Source of the DNA: UBA974 sp002292405
GTDB lineage: Bacteria > Bacteroidota > Bacteroidia > Flavobacteriales_D > Sanyastnellaceae
Reading direction: 5' to 3'
NCBI GenBank assembly: GCA_943842425.1
Contig: CALTBR010000003.1
Location: 434,001 to 498,000 of the forward strand
Length of the DNA stretch: 64,000 bases
This document shows positions 27,352 to 35,794 of this stretch, in pieces. The translations under genes and the position numbers were made by a program. Numbering within the stretch: position 1 is the stretch's first letter; each line of letters starts with the position of its first letter. The notes beneath the pieces were generated by a model that ran no database searches, had not been told where the DNA came from, and saw only the letters and a list, made by a program, of their open reading frames with translations.

Positions 27352-27417
27352 CACCCCACTTTTTTAAGTGGACATTGACATCTTTGGCACACAACAGAAA
27401 AAATAAATAGCGAAAAA

Positions 27418-28707
27418 ATGAGTGATACAGTAAAACTAATTCTTGACGGAAAGGAAATTGAACTCCCTGTTATTACTGGTTCTGAAAACGAAAAAGCCAT
27501 TGATATAAGTACACTTCGTGCTACAACAGGGTACATCACTATTGACCCTGGGTTTAAAAACACAGGTTCCACACAAAGCTCAATCACCTACTTAGATGGA
27601 GAGAATGGCATCCTACGATACCGCGGATACAGCATTGAAGAGCTTGCTGAGAACGCTACTTTCCTTGAGGTTGCATATTTACTTGTTTACGGCGAACTCC
27701 CGAATAAGGATGAATTGGCATACTTCAATGAGTCTATCACCCAGCACACACTAGTTCATGAAAATATGAAGCGTTTTTTTAACGCTTTCCCTCAGGGGGC
27801 TCACCCAATGGGGATGTTATCTTCTATGATAGCTAGTCTATCCACTTTTTACCCTGAATCTCAAAATTCAAATAGATCAGTTACTGATATTGAGAAAACA
27901 ATACACCGCTTAATCGCAAAGCTTCCTACACTTGCAGCTAAAGCCTACAAGCATAATAAAGGCCTACCTACAATGTACCCACAGAATGATCTGAGCTACT
28001 GTGGGAATTTCCTACAGATGATGTTTGGACTCCCTACAGCAGATTACACAGTGAACGCCGTTGTGGAGCGTGCGCTTAACAAACTACTCATACTTCATGC
28101 AGATCACGAGCAGAACTGTTCAACGGCTACTGTACGTGTAGTTGGATCTTCTCAAGCTAATTTATATTCATCTATTTCAGCTGGAATTGCAGCTCTTTGG
28201 GGTCCACTTCACGGAGGGGCTAACCAAGCTGTTATTGAGATGCTCGAGAAGATTCGTCGCGATGGTGGTGGTCTTCAGAAGTGGATTGACAAAGCAAAAG
28301 ATAAAAACGACAGTTTCCGTTTGATGGGGTTTGGTCATCGTGTTTACAAAAACTTCGACCCTAGAGCTACTATTATTAAGGTAGCGGCAGATGAGGTTCT
28401 TGAAGCTCTCGGAGTAAGAGATCCTATTTTAGATATCGCTAAAGAATTAGAACAAGTAGCTCTAAACGATGAGTATTTCATTGAGAGAGGCCTCTACCCT
28501 AACGTAGATTTCTACTCTGGAATAATTTATCGTGCATTAGGTATACCAACTGATATGTTTACCGTCATGTTCGCATTAGGTCGTCTGCCAGGATGGATTG
28601 GACAATGGAAAGAGATGACTGAACAGTCTGAACCTATTGGAAGACCTCGCCAGGTATACCAAGGAGCTAATGCAAGACCTTTTGTATTACTTTCCGACAG
28701 ATCATAA
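27418..28707 (+). CDS. gltA: Citrate synthase (type II)
   Basis: TCA-cycle enzyme condensing oxaloacetate and acetyl-CoA. The 429-residue length and N-terminal all-beta extension (VKLILDGKEIELPVITGSE) indicate the type II hexameric, NADH-sensitive class. Active-site motifs are GPLHGGANQAVIEML and MGFGHRVYKNFDPRA, with their catalytic histidines; the catalytic Asp lies in the YPNVDFYSG segment. It has its own promoter and overlaps the following enoyl-CoA hydratase gene by one base. Confidence 0.96.
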   Translation: MSDTVKLILDGKEIELPVITGSENEKAIDISTLRATTGYITIDPGFKNTGSTQSSITYLDGENGILRYRGYSIEELAENATFLEVAYLLVYGELPNKDELAYFNESITQHTLVHENMKRFFNAFPQGAHPMGMLSSMIASLSTFYPESQNSNRSVTDIEKTIHRLIAKLPTLAAKAYKHNKGLPTMYPQNDLSYCGNFLQMMFGLPTADYTVNAVVERALNKLLILHADHEQNCSTATVRVVGSSQANLYSSISAGIAALWGPLHGGANQAVIEMLEKIRRDGGGLQKWIDKAKDKNDSFRLMGFGHRVYKNFDPRATIIKVAADEVLEALGVRDPILDIAKELEQVALNDEYFIERGLYPNVDFYSGIIYRALGIPTDMFTVMFALGRLPGWIGQWKEMTEQSEPIGRPRQVYQGANARPFVLLSDRS

Positions 28708-29483
28708 TGAGCACTTCAGGGAATTCCATAAGTGATGGTTTCGTTAAGTCTGAAGTAAACAATGGGATTTCCTCAATAACGTTTTTCCACCCAGCTTCTA
28801 ACAGTTTACCTGGAAATATACTAAGTCAACTTTCTGATGCTATCCGCAATGCAGGTGAAGCGAAGGACGTTCGTGTAATTATTCTAAAATCTGAGGGAGA
28901 TCGAGCTTTCTGTGCTGGAGCAAGCTTTGATGAATTATTGGCCATTAACAATGAGGATGCAGGCATTCGATTCTTTAGTGGATTTGCTAACGTTATAAAT
29001 GCGATTAGAACCTGTCCTAAATTTGTATTAGGCAGAGTGCAAGGAAAAGCCGTTGGTGGCGGTGTTGGCCTTGCAGCAGCAGCAGATCACTGTTTAGCAA
29101 CTAGATTCGCTTCTATAAAACTATCTGAGCTTGCTATAGGTATAGGACCATTTGTTGTGGGACCAGCTGTAGAGCGTAAGCTTGGCACATCTGGTTTTTC
29201 TCAACTAACTATAGATGCTTCATCCTGGAAAACAGCTGATTGGGCGGCACAGTATGGACTTTATTCTGAGGTGTTTGATTCATCTGAAAAAATGGATCTT
29301 GCTATTGACACATTGGCAAAACACCTTGCCTCAAGCTCTCCTGCGGCCATGTCTGAACTAAAGAAAGTTCTTTGGTCAGGTACTGAGAATTGGGATACAC
29401 TGCTCAATGATCGTGCTTCTATCTCTGGTCGCTTAGTCTTAAGTGATTTTACAAGGAAGGCAATTCAGGCTTTTAATAAATAG
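28707..29483 (+). CDS. Enoyl-CoA hydratase/isomerase family protein
   Basis: A 258-residue crotonase-fold protein. It shows the CoA-binding and oxyanion-hole segments AFCAGASFDELLAI at about residues 69-82 and GRVQGKAVGGGVGLAAAADH at about 111-130, and a SELAIGIGP segment with the catalytic-region Glu. It closely resembles PaaG/methylglutaconyl-CoA hydratase-type proteins, but the substrate is unknown. It is translationally coupled to gltA (TAATGA). Confidence 0.82.
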   Translation: MSTSGNSISDGFVKSEVNNGISSITFFHPASNSLPGNILSQLSDAIRNAGEAKDVRVIILKSEGDRAFCAGASFDELLAINNEDAGIRFFSGFANVINAIRTCPKFVLGRVQGKAVGGGVGLAAAADHCLATRFASIKLSELAIGIGPFVVGPAVERKLGTSGFSQLTIDASSWKTADWAAQYGLYSEVFDSSEKMDLAIDTLAKHLASSSPAAMSELKKVLWSGTENWDTLLNDRASISGRLVLSDFTRKAIQAFNK

Positions 29484-29523
29484 CTCTGTTTCCTAAAACC
29501 TAAATAAAATATTCTTGTTAAAG

Positions 29524-29558
29524 AAAAAAGCTCAAACCTAAATGGCCTGAGCTTTTTT
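29524..29558. terminator. Bidirectional terminator
   Basis: AAAAAAGCTCA/TGAGCTTTTTT stem with a 13-nt loop and a further T run lies between the convergent enoyl-CoA hydratase gene and the large repeat-protein gene. Confidence 0.8.
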
Positions 29559-29601
29559 TTTATTTTCTTCGATCAATATAGAGGAACCTGCCCCTAAATA
29601 A

Positions 29602-32600
29602 TTAATGCTGAATAGATAATCTACGAACGGACACTCCGTTATTATTATTAAGCATTATCGTGTATGTACCTGTTGACAGGTTAGAAAAATCAAGGCTTAT
29701 GGAACCTTGAACAATCAAATTGCTTTGAGTAAATACAACTCTACCCGTAGCATCAAAAATCTGCATATTTACATCATGCATCTCTGTGCTAGCCTGCAAC
29801 GTGATCGCTCCTGTTGTCGGATTCGGAAAAAGACCGAAAGCCAAAGGATCTGTTTCGTTCAATCCGGTCTGTGTTGCATCTACTATAACTGAACAGTCGT
29901 TGGAATCCGTTACTGTAACCGTATAGGAAGAATACGCTAATGAATCAGTGTTAGTAGCTATCACGTCATTCGCATCTGTCCAAACAATTGATACCTCACC
30001 TTCCCCACCTTCTGTAACCACAGTTCCTAAACCTATACCCCAGTCATTGTAAGTTATAGATGCTGAAGTAATCACTAAATAACAACAAGAGTCATTATTT
30101 GGTATTGTAGCATCACTATTGAAGTTAGTGGCCAATTCGTCCATACATCCAGTACAAGAAGAGTTGTCTCCACCACAAACGCCACAATCATCTAATACAG
30201 CTGTACCACCCCAATCTCCGTTACAATCCTGTACACAGTCATTCGTTGGATCATTATCACATGTGCCGCATTCATCTATAGTAGAATCACCGTTTACAAC
30301 TCCAGCACAGTCTAGACAAGAAGAGTTGTCTCCACCACAAACTCCACAATCATCTACTACAGCTGTACCACCCCAATCTCCATTACAATCCTGTACACAG
30401 TCATTCGTTGTGTCGTTATCACAAGTGCCGCATTCATCTAAAGTAGAATCACCGTTTGCAACTCCAGCACAGTCTAAACAAGAAGAGTTGTCTCCACCAC
30501 AAACTCCACAATCATCTACTACAGCTGTACCACCCCAATCTCCATTACAATCCTGTACACAGTCATTCGTTGTGTCGTTATCACAAGTGCCGCATTCATC
30601 TAAAGTAGAATCACCGTTTGCAACTCCAGCACAGTCTAAACAAGAAGTATCATCGTTACATGCACCACAAGCACCGTCACATGAAGTGCCGTCTCCGTTT
30701 GGAACACCACAGCAGTCAGCACAAGAAGAACCGTCTCCGTTTGCAACACCACAAGCATCTAAACAAGAAGTGTCATCTCCACAAGCTCCACAAATTCCGT
30801 CACATGTAGTTCCGTCTCCGTTTGGAATACCGCAACAGTCAGCACATGAAGAGCCATCGCCGTTTGGAACACCACAATCGTCTAAACATGAAGTGTCATC
30901 GCCACAAGCCCCACAAACTCCGTCACATGTTGAACCGTCTCCGTTTGGAACACCACAACAGTCAGCACAAGAAGAGCCGTCTCCGTTTGGAACACCACAA
31001 TCGTCTTCACATGAAGAGTTATCACCGCCACAAACTCCACACTCATCTAGAACGTTACCTGCACAGCCGCAATCACCATCAGCAATTCCGGATCCGCCAC
31101 AAACACCACATTCATCTAGTACGTTTCCGTCACAGTCACATTCCCCATCAGCAATACCAATACAGCTGCCATCATCATCTGTTGCAGTAGAATCATAGTT
31201 ACAAGCTGTCATATCAGTACAACCACAAGATGGAGCAACTGTTCCAGTGGTACCATTAAACGTTAATTCTAAACGTGTGTCGTCAGAACTCACACCATTG
31301 TTAAACATCTGTACCCAAATGGCTCCAGAAATAGTACCGTCAGTAGTTAATTGAGCAACTAAAATTCTTTGATTTGAGTCAGAGAAAGCGTTTGAAGTAG
31401 TTAAGGGGTTGGTAACGTACAATGCGCCACCAAGAACATTATTAATTTCTAAATTTCCACCATTCTCGAAGTCAGCAGAAGGAAAGCTAGGGCTCAAAGC
31501 AGGAGCTTCTTCACCATCACCTGCTCCCTCATCTAAACCTATAGAAAGCCAACTGTCATACTCTAATTCTGGGAAAGCACTATATAAAAGCGGGTTGATA
31601 TCAGAACCTAAAAAACCACCGAATCCGTTCTGGTAAAAACTAGATGATGTACTGATGTTTAAAGGATAATCAATATCACCATAAACAGACGATAAGAAAT
31701 CATTTGCGTTAGGAGTCGTCACATATAATCTATAAGTAGTTTGCCCTGCAAGAACTCCTTCTGTGTGTTCCATAACAACATCAACATCTAAACCATAGGC
31801 ACCTGTCACGCAACTACCATCATCTACAGTCGCAAATGAATCGTAGTTACAAGAAGTAGGATCTGTACAACCTGGGCCCTCTAATTCATCACAAATACCA
31901 TTGGCATCAGCATCATTAACACAAAGTCCAAAACAGTTGTACGGAGCTACTGCATATGTACAAGTACTGTCATCTTCTGTAGCACTATCATCGTAGTTAC
32001 ATGCTGAAGAATCCGTACATCCGTAAGTTTCATTAACATCACAAACGCCATCGCCATCGGCATCCACCACACACTCTCCATCACAATCATAAGGGGCTTG
32101 TGCATAGACGCAAGTTCCATCTTCGTATTCAGCCTCAGGGTCGTAATTACACGCCACACCACCAGCGGTAGTTGGATCATTATCCGTACAACCAAAAGAC
32201 AAACAAGATTCGAAGTCACAACAATCACTACAAGAAATAGTAGCCAAAGGGTCATAATTACACGCCTGTTCTATCATACAACCTTCGACTTCATCACCAC
32301 CTTCAGAGAAGCTAGAAGTAACCTCTATTGCATCTGCACCTATACCAAATGGGAATATTTGATAATTCAAAGTCCCACTTAAACTTCCTTCAGTTGTAAT
32401 CTGCATGATCAGCACCCTCATATTCTCGTCAGCAAGGCTATTAGAAGCTGTGTTCAGAACGTAATAAGAGCAACCTACCACAGTATTTATTTCTAAAATT
32501 GTACTTCCATTAACCTCAAAAAATGGAGAAAAAGGCTGGGCCGTATCTTCAACCAGTGATGGGTCTGCAGCTCCGTCATTACCTGAACTACTTGCTGGAC

Positions 32601-32931
32601 CATTTAATCCTATTGTTGCATAAGAATCTGCTGCCATATCTGGAAAGACGGGTAGGAAAATCGGATTTAATCCAGATGCGCTCCAGCTCGAATTATATTC
32701 AGAGTTAAAAACTCCTGCAGAAGCAGATATTGTAAGAGGTAAATCGTTATGCCCGAAAACTGCACTAAACTTGTCAGTCGGATGAATCATCTCTACATAA
32801 AAACGGTATGTAGTACCTGTTGTAACAGTTGACTCATTCGACTCAATGATCAAAGAGTAAGAATCCTGAGCTTGAATTGAAAAGCTTAGAAAAAGGAAAA
32901 CTAAAGAAGATAATTGTGTAAATAATCTCAT
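29602..32931 (-). CDS. Cys/Asp-repeat secreted protein with two copies of an unnamed domain and T9SS type A tail
   Basis: Large secreted protein (1109 residues from the ATG at 32931, MRLFTQLSS, with a signal peptide ending IQAQ; the longer frame adds ten residues). About residues 20-215 and 375-580 are two copies of the same unnamed domain (TTYRxY, F-S-V-x-G, L-x-x-DS-x-x-IG and RxLxxQxTTxG motifs). Between and after them are about six GCTDxxACNYDxxATxDDGSC units. A long run of DCGVCGG/GVPNGDGSSC repeats (about residues 600-950) follows, encoded by tandem DNA repeats. The C-terminus (LFPNPTTGAITLQ to VRRLSIQH) is a type IX sorting domain. The Asp/Cys repeats resemble calcium-binding thrombospondin type 3 repeats. 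No enzymatic motif is seen; a surface adhesin or stalk is likely. Confidence 0.8.
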   Translation of the reverse strand: MRLFTQLSSLVFLFLSFSIQAQDSYSLIIESNESTVTTGTTYRFYVEMIHPTDKFSAVFGHNDLPLTISASAGVFNSEYNSSWSASGLNPIFLPVFPDMAADSYATIGLNGPASSSGNDGAADPSLVEDTAQPFSPFFEVNGSTILEINTVVGCSYYVLNTASNSLADENMRVLIMQITTEGSLSGTLNYQIFPFGIGADAIEVTSSFSEGGDEVEGCMIEQACNYDPLATISCSDCCDFESCLSFGCTDNDPTTAGGVACNYDPEAEYEDGTCVYAQAPYDCDGECVVDADGDGVCDVNETYGCTDSSACNYDDSATEDDSTCTYAVAPYNCFGLCVNDADANGICDELEGPGCTDPTSCNYDSFATVDDGSCVTGAYGLDVDVVMEHTEGVLAGQTTYRLYVTTPNANDFLSSVYGDIDYPLNISTSSSFYQNGFGGFLGSDINPLLYSAFPELEYDSWLSIGLDEGAGDGEEAPALSPSFPSADFENGGNLEINNVLGGALYVTNPLTTSNAFSDSNQRILVAQLTTDGTISGAIWVQMFNNGVSSDDTRLELTFNGTTGTVAPSCGCTDMTACNYDSTATDDDGSCIGIADGECDCDGNVLDECGVCGGSGIADGDCGCAGNVLDECGVCGGDNSSCEDDCGVPNGDGSSCADCCGVPNGDGSTCDGVCGACGDDTSCLDDCGVPNGDGSSCADCCGIPNGDGTTCDGICGACGDDTSCLDACGVANGDGSSCADCCGVPNGDGTSCDGACGACNDDTSCLDCAGVANGDSTLDECGTCDNDTTNDCVQDCNGDWGGTAVVDDCGVCGGDNSSCLDCAGVANGDSTLDECGTCDNDTTNDCVQDCNGDWGGTAVVDDCGVCGGDNSSCLDCAGVVNGDSTIDECGTCDNDPTNDCVQDCNGDWGGTAVLDDCGVCGGDNSSCTGCMDELATNFNSDATIPNNDSCCYLVITSASITYNDWGIGLGTVVTEGGEGEVSIVWTDANDVIATNTDSLAYSSYTVTVTDSNDCSVIVDATQTGLNETDPLAFGLFPNPTTGAITLQASTEMHDVNMQIFDATGRVVFTQSNLIVQGSISLDFSNLSTGTYTIMLNNNNGVSVRRLSIQH
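30149..30634. repeat. Tandem repeat, 3 x 162 bp, in-frame
   Basis: Three copies with a 162-bp period (landmark tctaaacaagaag/tctagacaagaag at about 30311, 30473 and 30635) encode three nearly identical 54-residue Cys-rich units containing DECGTCDNDTTNDC. Copy identity is very high, which indicates recent duplication or homogenisation. Confidence 0.85.
30635..31003. repeat. Tandem repeat, 3 x 123 bp, in-frame
   Basis: Three copies with a 123-bp period (landmarks near 30635, 30758, 30881 and 31004) encode 41-residue units of the type DCGVPNGDGSSCADCCG. They adjoin the 162-bp repeats, so the gene carries two neighbouring expandable arrays. Confidence 0.85.
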
Positions 32932-33235
32932 GGTAGTGATTAATGTAATGATTTTCAACAAGCAATTTACTAAATCTATGATGCTCTTTACATAGCTATT
33001 TAATTAAAATTCACAACAAAATATCAACATCTTGAAGATAAAATTGAATGCATAATGTCTAACGGACCTAATAAACTCATAATCCTACACATTCTAACAA
33101 TGTAAATCGACTTAAACATAGTTGATAATGTTGATTACTTATAGGTTTAAGATATAATTACTGATTAAACAAAAAATCAAGGCGTAAAAAGAGGGAAGCC
33201 TAAGCTTCCCTCTTTTATATTATTAAAGTCTTGAA
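32932..33235. other. AT-rich intergenic region
   Basis: 304 bp without a convincing gene. It contains the 5' flank of the upstream repeat-protein gene and, at 33188-33216, the terminator of the SprB-repeat gene. Both neighbours are on the minus strand. I see no further structure. Confidence 0.5.
33188..33216 (-). terminator. Terminator of the SprB-repeat gene
   Basis: AAAGAGGGAAGC/GCTTCCCTCTTT stem with a 4-nt loop (CTAA), A-rich on the left and T-rich on the right. It lies 20 nt beyond the stop of the minus-strand gene. Confidence 0.85.
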
Positions 33236-35668
33236 TTAATTAGCAATAACTAATTGTATTGAAGAAGGAATACCTTTAGCAATAAAGCTTAAGCGATAAA
33301 GACCATTTTCGAGACCATTAAGATCAAGAACAGTTTCGAACGAAGAGTTAGACACCAACCAATTACCTGAAGTCACCTGGCGACCACGAGCATCGACAAT
33401 AGTGAAATCAACATCTCCTTCTGTAAATCCGGTCATAGAAATATTGAATAGGCCTAAACTCGGATTAGGGTAAACCTTCGCTTCTACACCACCTTCAAGT
33501 TCGTATAAGCTTGTTACAACATTGAAAGAAGTTGACATTGAACAGTCCGCTGCGTCAGTAACCTCTACACTGTATGAACCAGTACTTAAACCTTCAAGGT
33601 CAGCTGTTGTTATGCCATCAACTCCTGGACCTGTCCACACATACGAGAAACCAGGAGTACCGCCAGTAACGCTAATATCTATTACGGCATTTCCGGTATC
33701 CTCTCCCTCAGAAACGATTCCGCTAATTTCGATGGGTTCTGGCTCAGTCACTGAAGCATCAACTTCAGAAATACACCCATTCTCATCTTGAACATAGAAA
33801 GTATAGTCACCTGCAGAAAGGCCATCAAATGCAGCCCCCTCAACAAAGGTATTCCCATCATCACTATGCTGGAACATTCCCGTTCCTCCAGTTGCACTTA
33901 AATCAACTATACCATCAGACAAACCGTTGCAAGAAGCAGCAGTAACTACAGAAGCTGCTACTATGGGAGCGGCATTCAAAACCTCGACGTCTTCGTTGTT
34001 TGTACAACCGTTACCATCTGTTACAATAATATTGTAAACACCAGGAGCGAGATCCATCATTGTCGAGCCAGTAACATCAGACGTATCTACCACTACAGTA
34101 AAGTTTCCAACTCCACCTACCGGAGCCCATGATATAGATCCATTAGCATCATCTGTACAAGCTACTGGATTAGATGAAGCGTTTATGTCTATTGCATCAG
34201 GACCAATAACAACGGGAGAATTATCCCACTCATCACTATTAGCAATACAACCATTTACGTCAGTAGCTATAACGCTATACGTTCCTGCAGTAACTGATAT
34301 AGGACTAGTTACAGAGACTCCATCAACTGACAAAACCAATGTTTCAGGAGCAGCTCCACCCCAAGCAGCACAAGTAATAAATCCATCAGCGATGTCGTCT
34401 GCGCAAGAAGCCGGTGAAGAATTCAAGATTTGGACATGAACTTCAGGAGGGTTGTTAACAGAAGTAGCGAAGGACATTCCAGAACATCCGTTCTCATCTA
34501 TCGCGACAACAGAATATGCTCCAGCTCCTAGGTCCGAAAACACAGTGCTAGATGAAACCGTCTCAGGAAAACCCAAAAGGTAAAATCCCAAAGAACCACT
34601 TCCGCCCATAGCATTAGAGACCTCAATAGTAGCATCGTTCATATTGAAACAAGATATCCCTTCAGTTAAGGTAGCAGTAAGGGTAACTGCTTCAGTTTCA
34701 GGAACTGTAACAGTTGCTGAAGACATACATCCAACACCATCAACAACCTCAACATAGTAATCTCCAGCTATAAGGTTATTAAAATACCCGAAGTTTGAAG
34801 CAACTTCATCATCTACTCCTAAGTAATAATCATCTGCACCTTGAGCACCTGTAGAAGATATAAATAACGCTCCATCATTATCGCCATAGCAAGTAGGACT
34901 ATATAATGAATCTACTACCAATGAAAGAGAACAAGGAAGTGTGCAAGAGAAGTCATCAACTGTAGCTTCTGAGTTAAAGTTAGTAGCCGTGACGTCAGTA
35001 CATCCGAAAACATCATTGGGATCAGTACTGAAACCAATACCAGTATGATAAATTGAGTTTTCTTGGTCTCCTCCAACAAAAACCTGAACATTAAATACGC
35101 CTGTGAAAGAGCCATCAGTAGTGATTTGGGCTAACAGGATCTTGTTATCTTCACCTCCAAATGCACTGTATTGATTAGCACACTCAGCGACAGGAGTAAT
35201 ACCACATGGAAACCCAGGGTAGAACCAAGCGCCACCGATAGGATCGTTAATGTAAAAATCTCCTGTTGTATCAAAAGAATCCATCACATCATCCATTCCT
35301 ACGTTGCTAAGTGCTCCATTATCTGATCCAGTCATCATGCCTATCGTAAGCCAGCTGTCCCACTCCAATTCTGGCAGCACACTAAACAGAGCTGTAAGAG
35401 GCTCATTACCATATTCATAACTAGGGTCTGAATGATAAACTGTCCCCGCTGAAGAAAAAATTAATTCGTTTTCTGAATCTCCGAAGACCGAAGACACGAA
35501 ATCTGTACTAGATGTTGTGTTAGCATAAACGTGATAAGTTGTAAAACCATCAAGTTCTGGGATGTTTACACCATCGTGGACCTCAGCAGCTTCAACTGAA
35601 ATGTTTGTAAGTTGAGCTTGGACTACAAAAGAACATATTAAACCAATAAAAAATAGCAAATGCTTCAT
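33236..35668 (-). CDS. SprB-repeat secreted protein with T9SS type A tail
   Basis: A secreted 810-residue protein. After the signal peptide (about residues 1-18, ending VQAQ) comes one copy of the same unnamed domain that occurs twice in the upstream neighbour (about residues 20-215). One GCTDxxATNFNSEATVDDFSC unit follows, then about six SprB-type modules with the pattern SC-x4-DG-x-I-x5-GG and YxVxxxDxxGC (about residues 245-710). The C-terminus (KVYPNPSLGLFNISM onward) is a type A type IX sorting domain. SprB is the mobile gliding adhesin of Flavobacterium; this protein shares only the repeat type and is probably an adhesin. A perfect -7 box precedes it. Confidence 0.83.
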   Translation of the reverse strand: MKHLLFFIGLICSFVVQAQLTNISVEAAEVHDGVNIPELDGFTTYHVYANTTSSTDFVSSVFGDSENELIFSSAGTVYHSDPSYEYGNEPLTALFSVLPELEWDSWLTIGMMTGSDNGALSNVGMDDVMDSFDTTGDFYINDPIGGAWFYPGFPCGITPVAECANQYSAFGGEDNKILLAQITTDGSFTGVFNVQVFVGGDQENSIYHTGIGFSTDPNDVFGCTDVTATNFNSEATVDDFSCTLPCSLSLVVDSLYSPTCYGDNDGALFISSTGAQGADDYYLGVDDEVASNFGYFNNLIAGDYYVEVVDGVGCMSSATVTVPETEAVTLTATLTEGISCFNMNDATIEVSNAMGGSGSLGFYLLGFPETVSSSTVFSDLGAGAYSVVAIDENGCSGMSFATSVNNPPEVHVQILNSSPASCADDIADGFITCAAWGGAAPETLVLSVDGVSVTSPISVTAGTYSVIATDVNGCIANSDEWDNSPVVIGPDAIDINASSNPVACTDDANGSISWAPVGGVGNFTVVVDTSDVTGSTMMDLAPGVYNIIVTDGNGCTNNEDVEVLNAAPIVAASVVTAASCNGLSDGIVDLSATGGTGMFQHSDDGNTFVEGAAFDGLSAGDYTFYVQDENGCISEVDASVTEPEPIEISGIVSEGEDTGNAVIDISVTGGTPGFSYVWTGPGVDGITTADLEGLSTGSYSVEVTDAADCSMSTSFNVVTSLYELEGGVEAKVYPNPSLGLFNISMTGFTEGDVDFTIVDARGRQVTSGNWLVSNSSFETVLDLNGLENGLYRLSFIAKGIPSSIQLVIAN

Positions 35669-35698
35669 ATAGATAATTATTTATTTTACTTTGATGCG

Positions 35699-35727
35699 CA
35701 AATATAGCTTAACGTTCATCGAAAAAA
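35699..35727 (-). promoter_or_regulatory. Promoter of the SprB-repeat gene
   Basis: On the minus strand a perfect -7 box TATATTTG lies at 35699-35706, with a T-rich -33 region (TTTTTT) at 35722-35727. The predicted leader is about 25 nt. Confidence 0.6.
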
Positions 35728-35740
35728 TATTAATGTAGCA

Positions 35741-35778
35741 AAAAACTGCCGCCGTTTAATCTGCGGCAGTTTTTTTTT
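35741..35778 (-). terminator. Terminator of the four-module protein gene
   Basis: AAAACTGCCGC/GCGGCAGTTTT stem with a 10-nt loop and a long T run. It lies just beyond the stop of the minus-strand gene at 35795. Confidence 0.85.
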
Positions 35779-35794
35779 AAATAATCAGACGTAT

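Noticed and set aside
30149..31003. CRISPR array
   Set aside because: Repeats are long, contiguous, in-frame and have no unique spacers; they encode protein units.
30119..31198. 359-residue open frame antisense to the Cys-rich repeat gene (Pro/Gln/Ser-rich repeats)
   Set aside because: It follows from the repetitive codons of the real minus-strand gene and has no family resemblance; the sense frame has signal peptide, domains and sorting tail.
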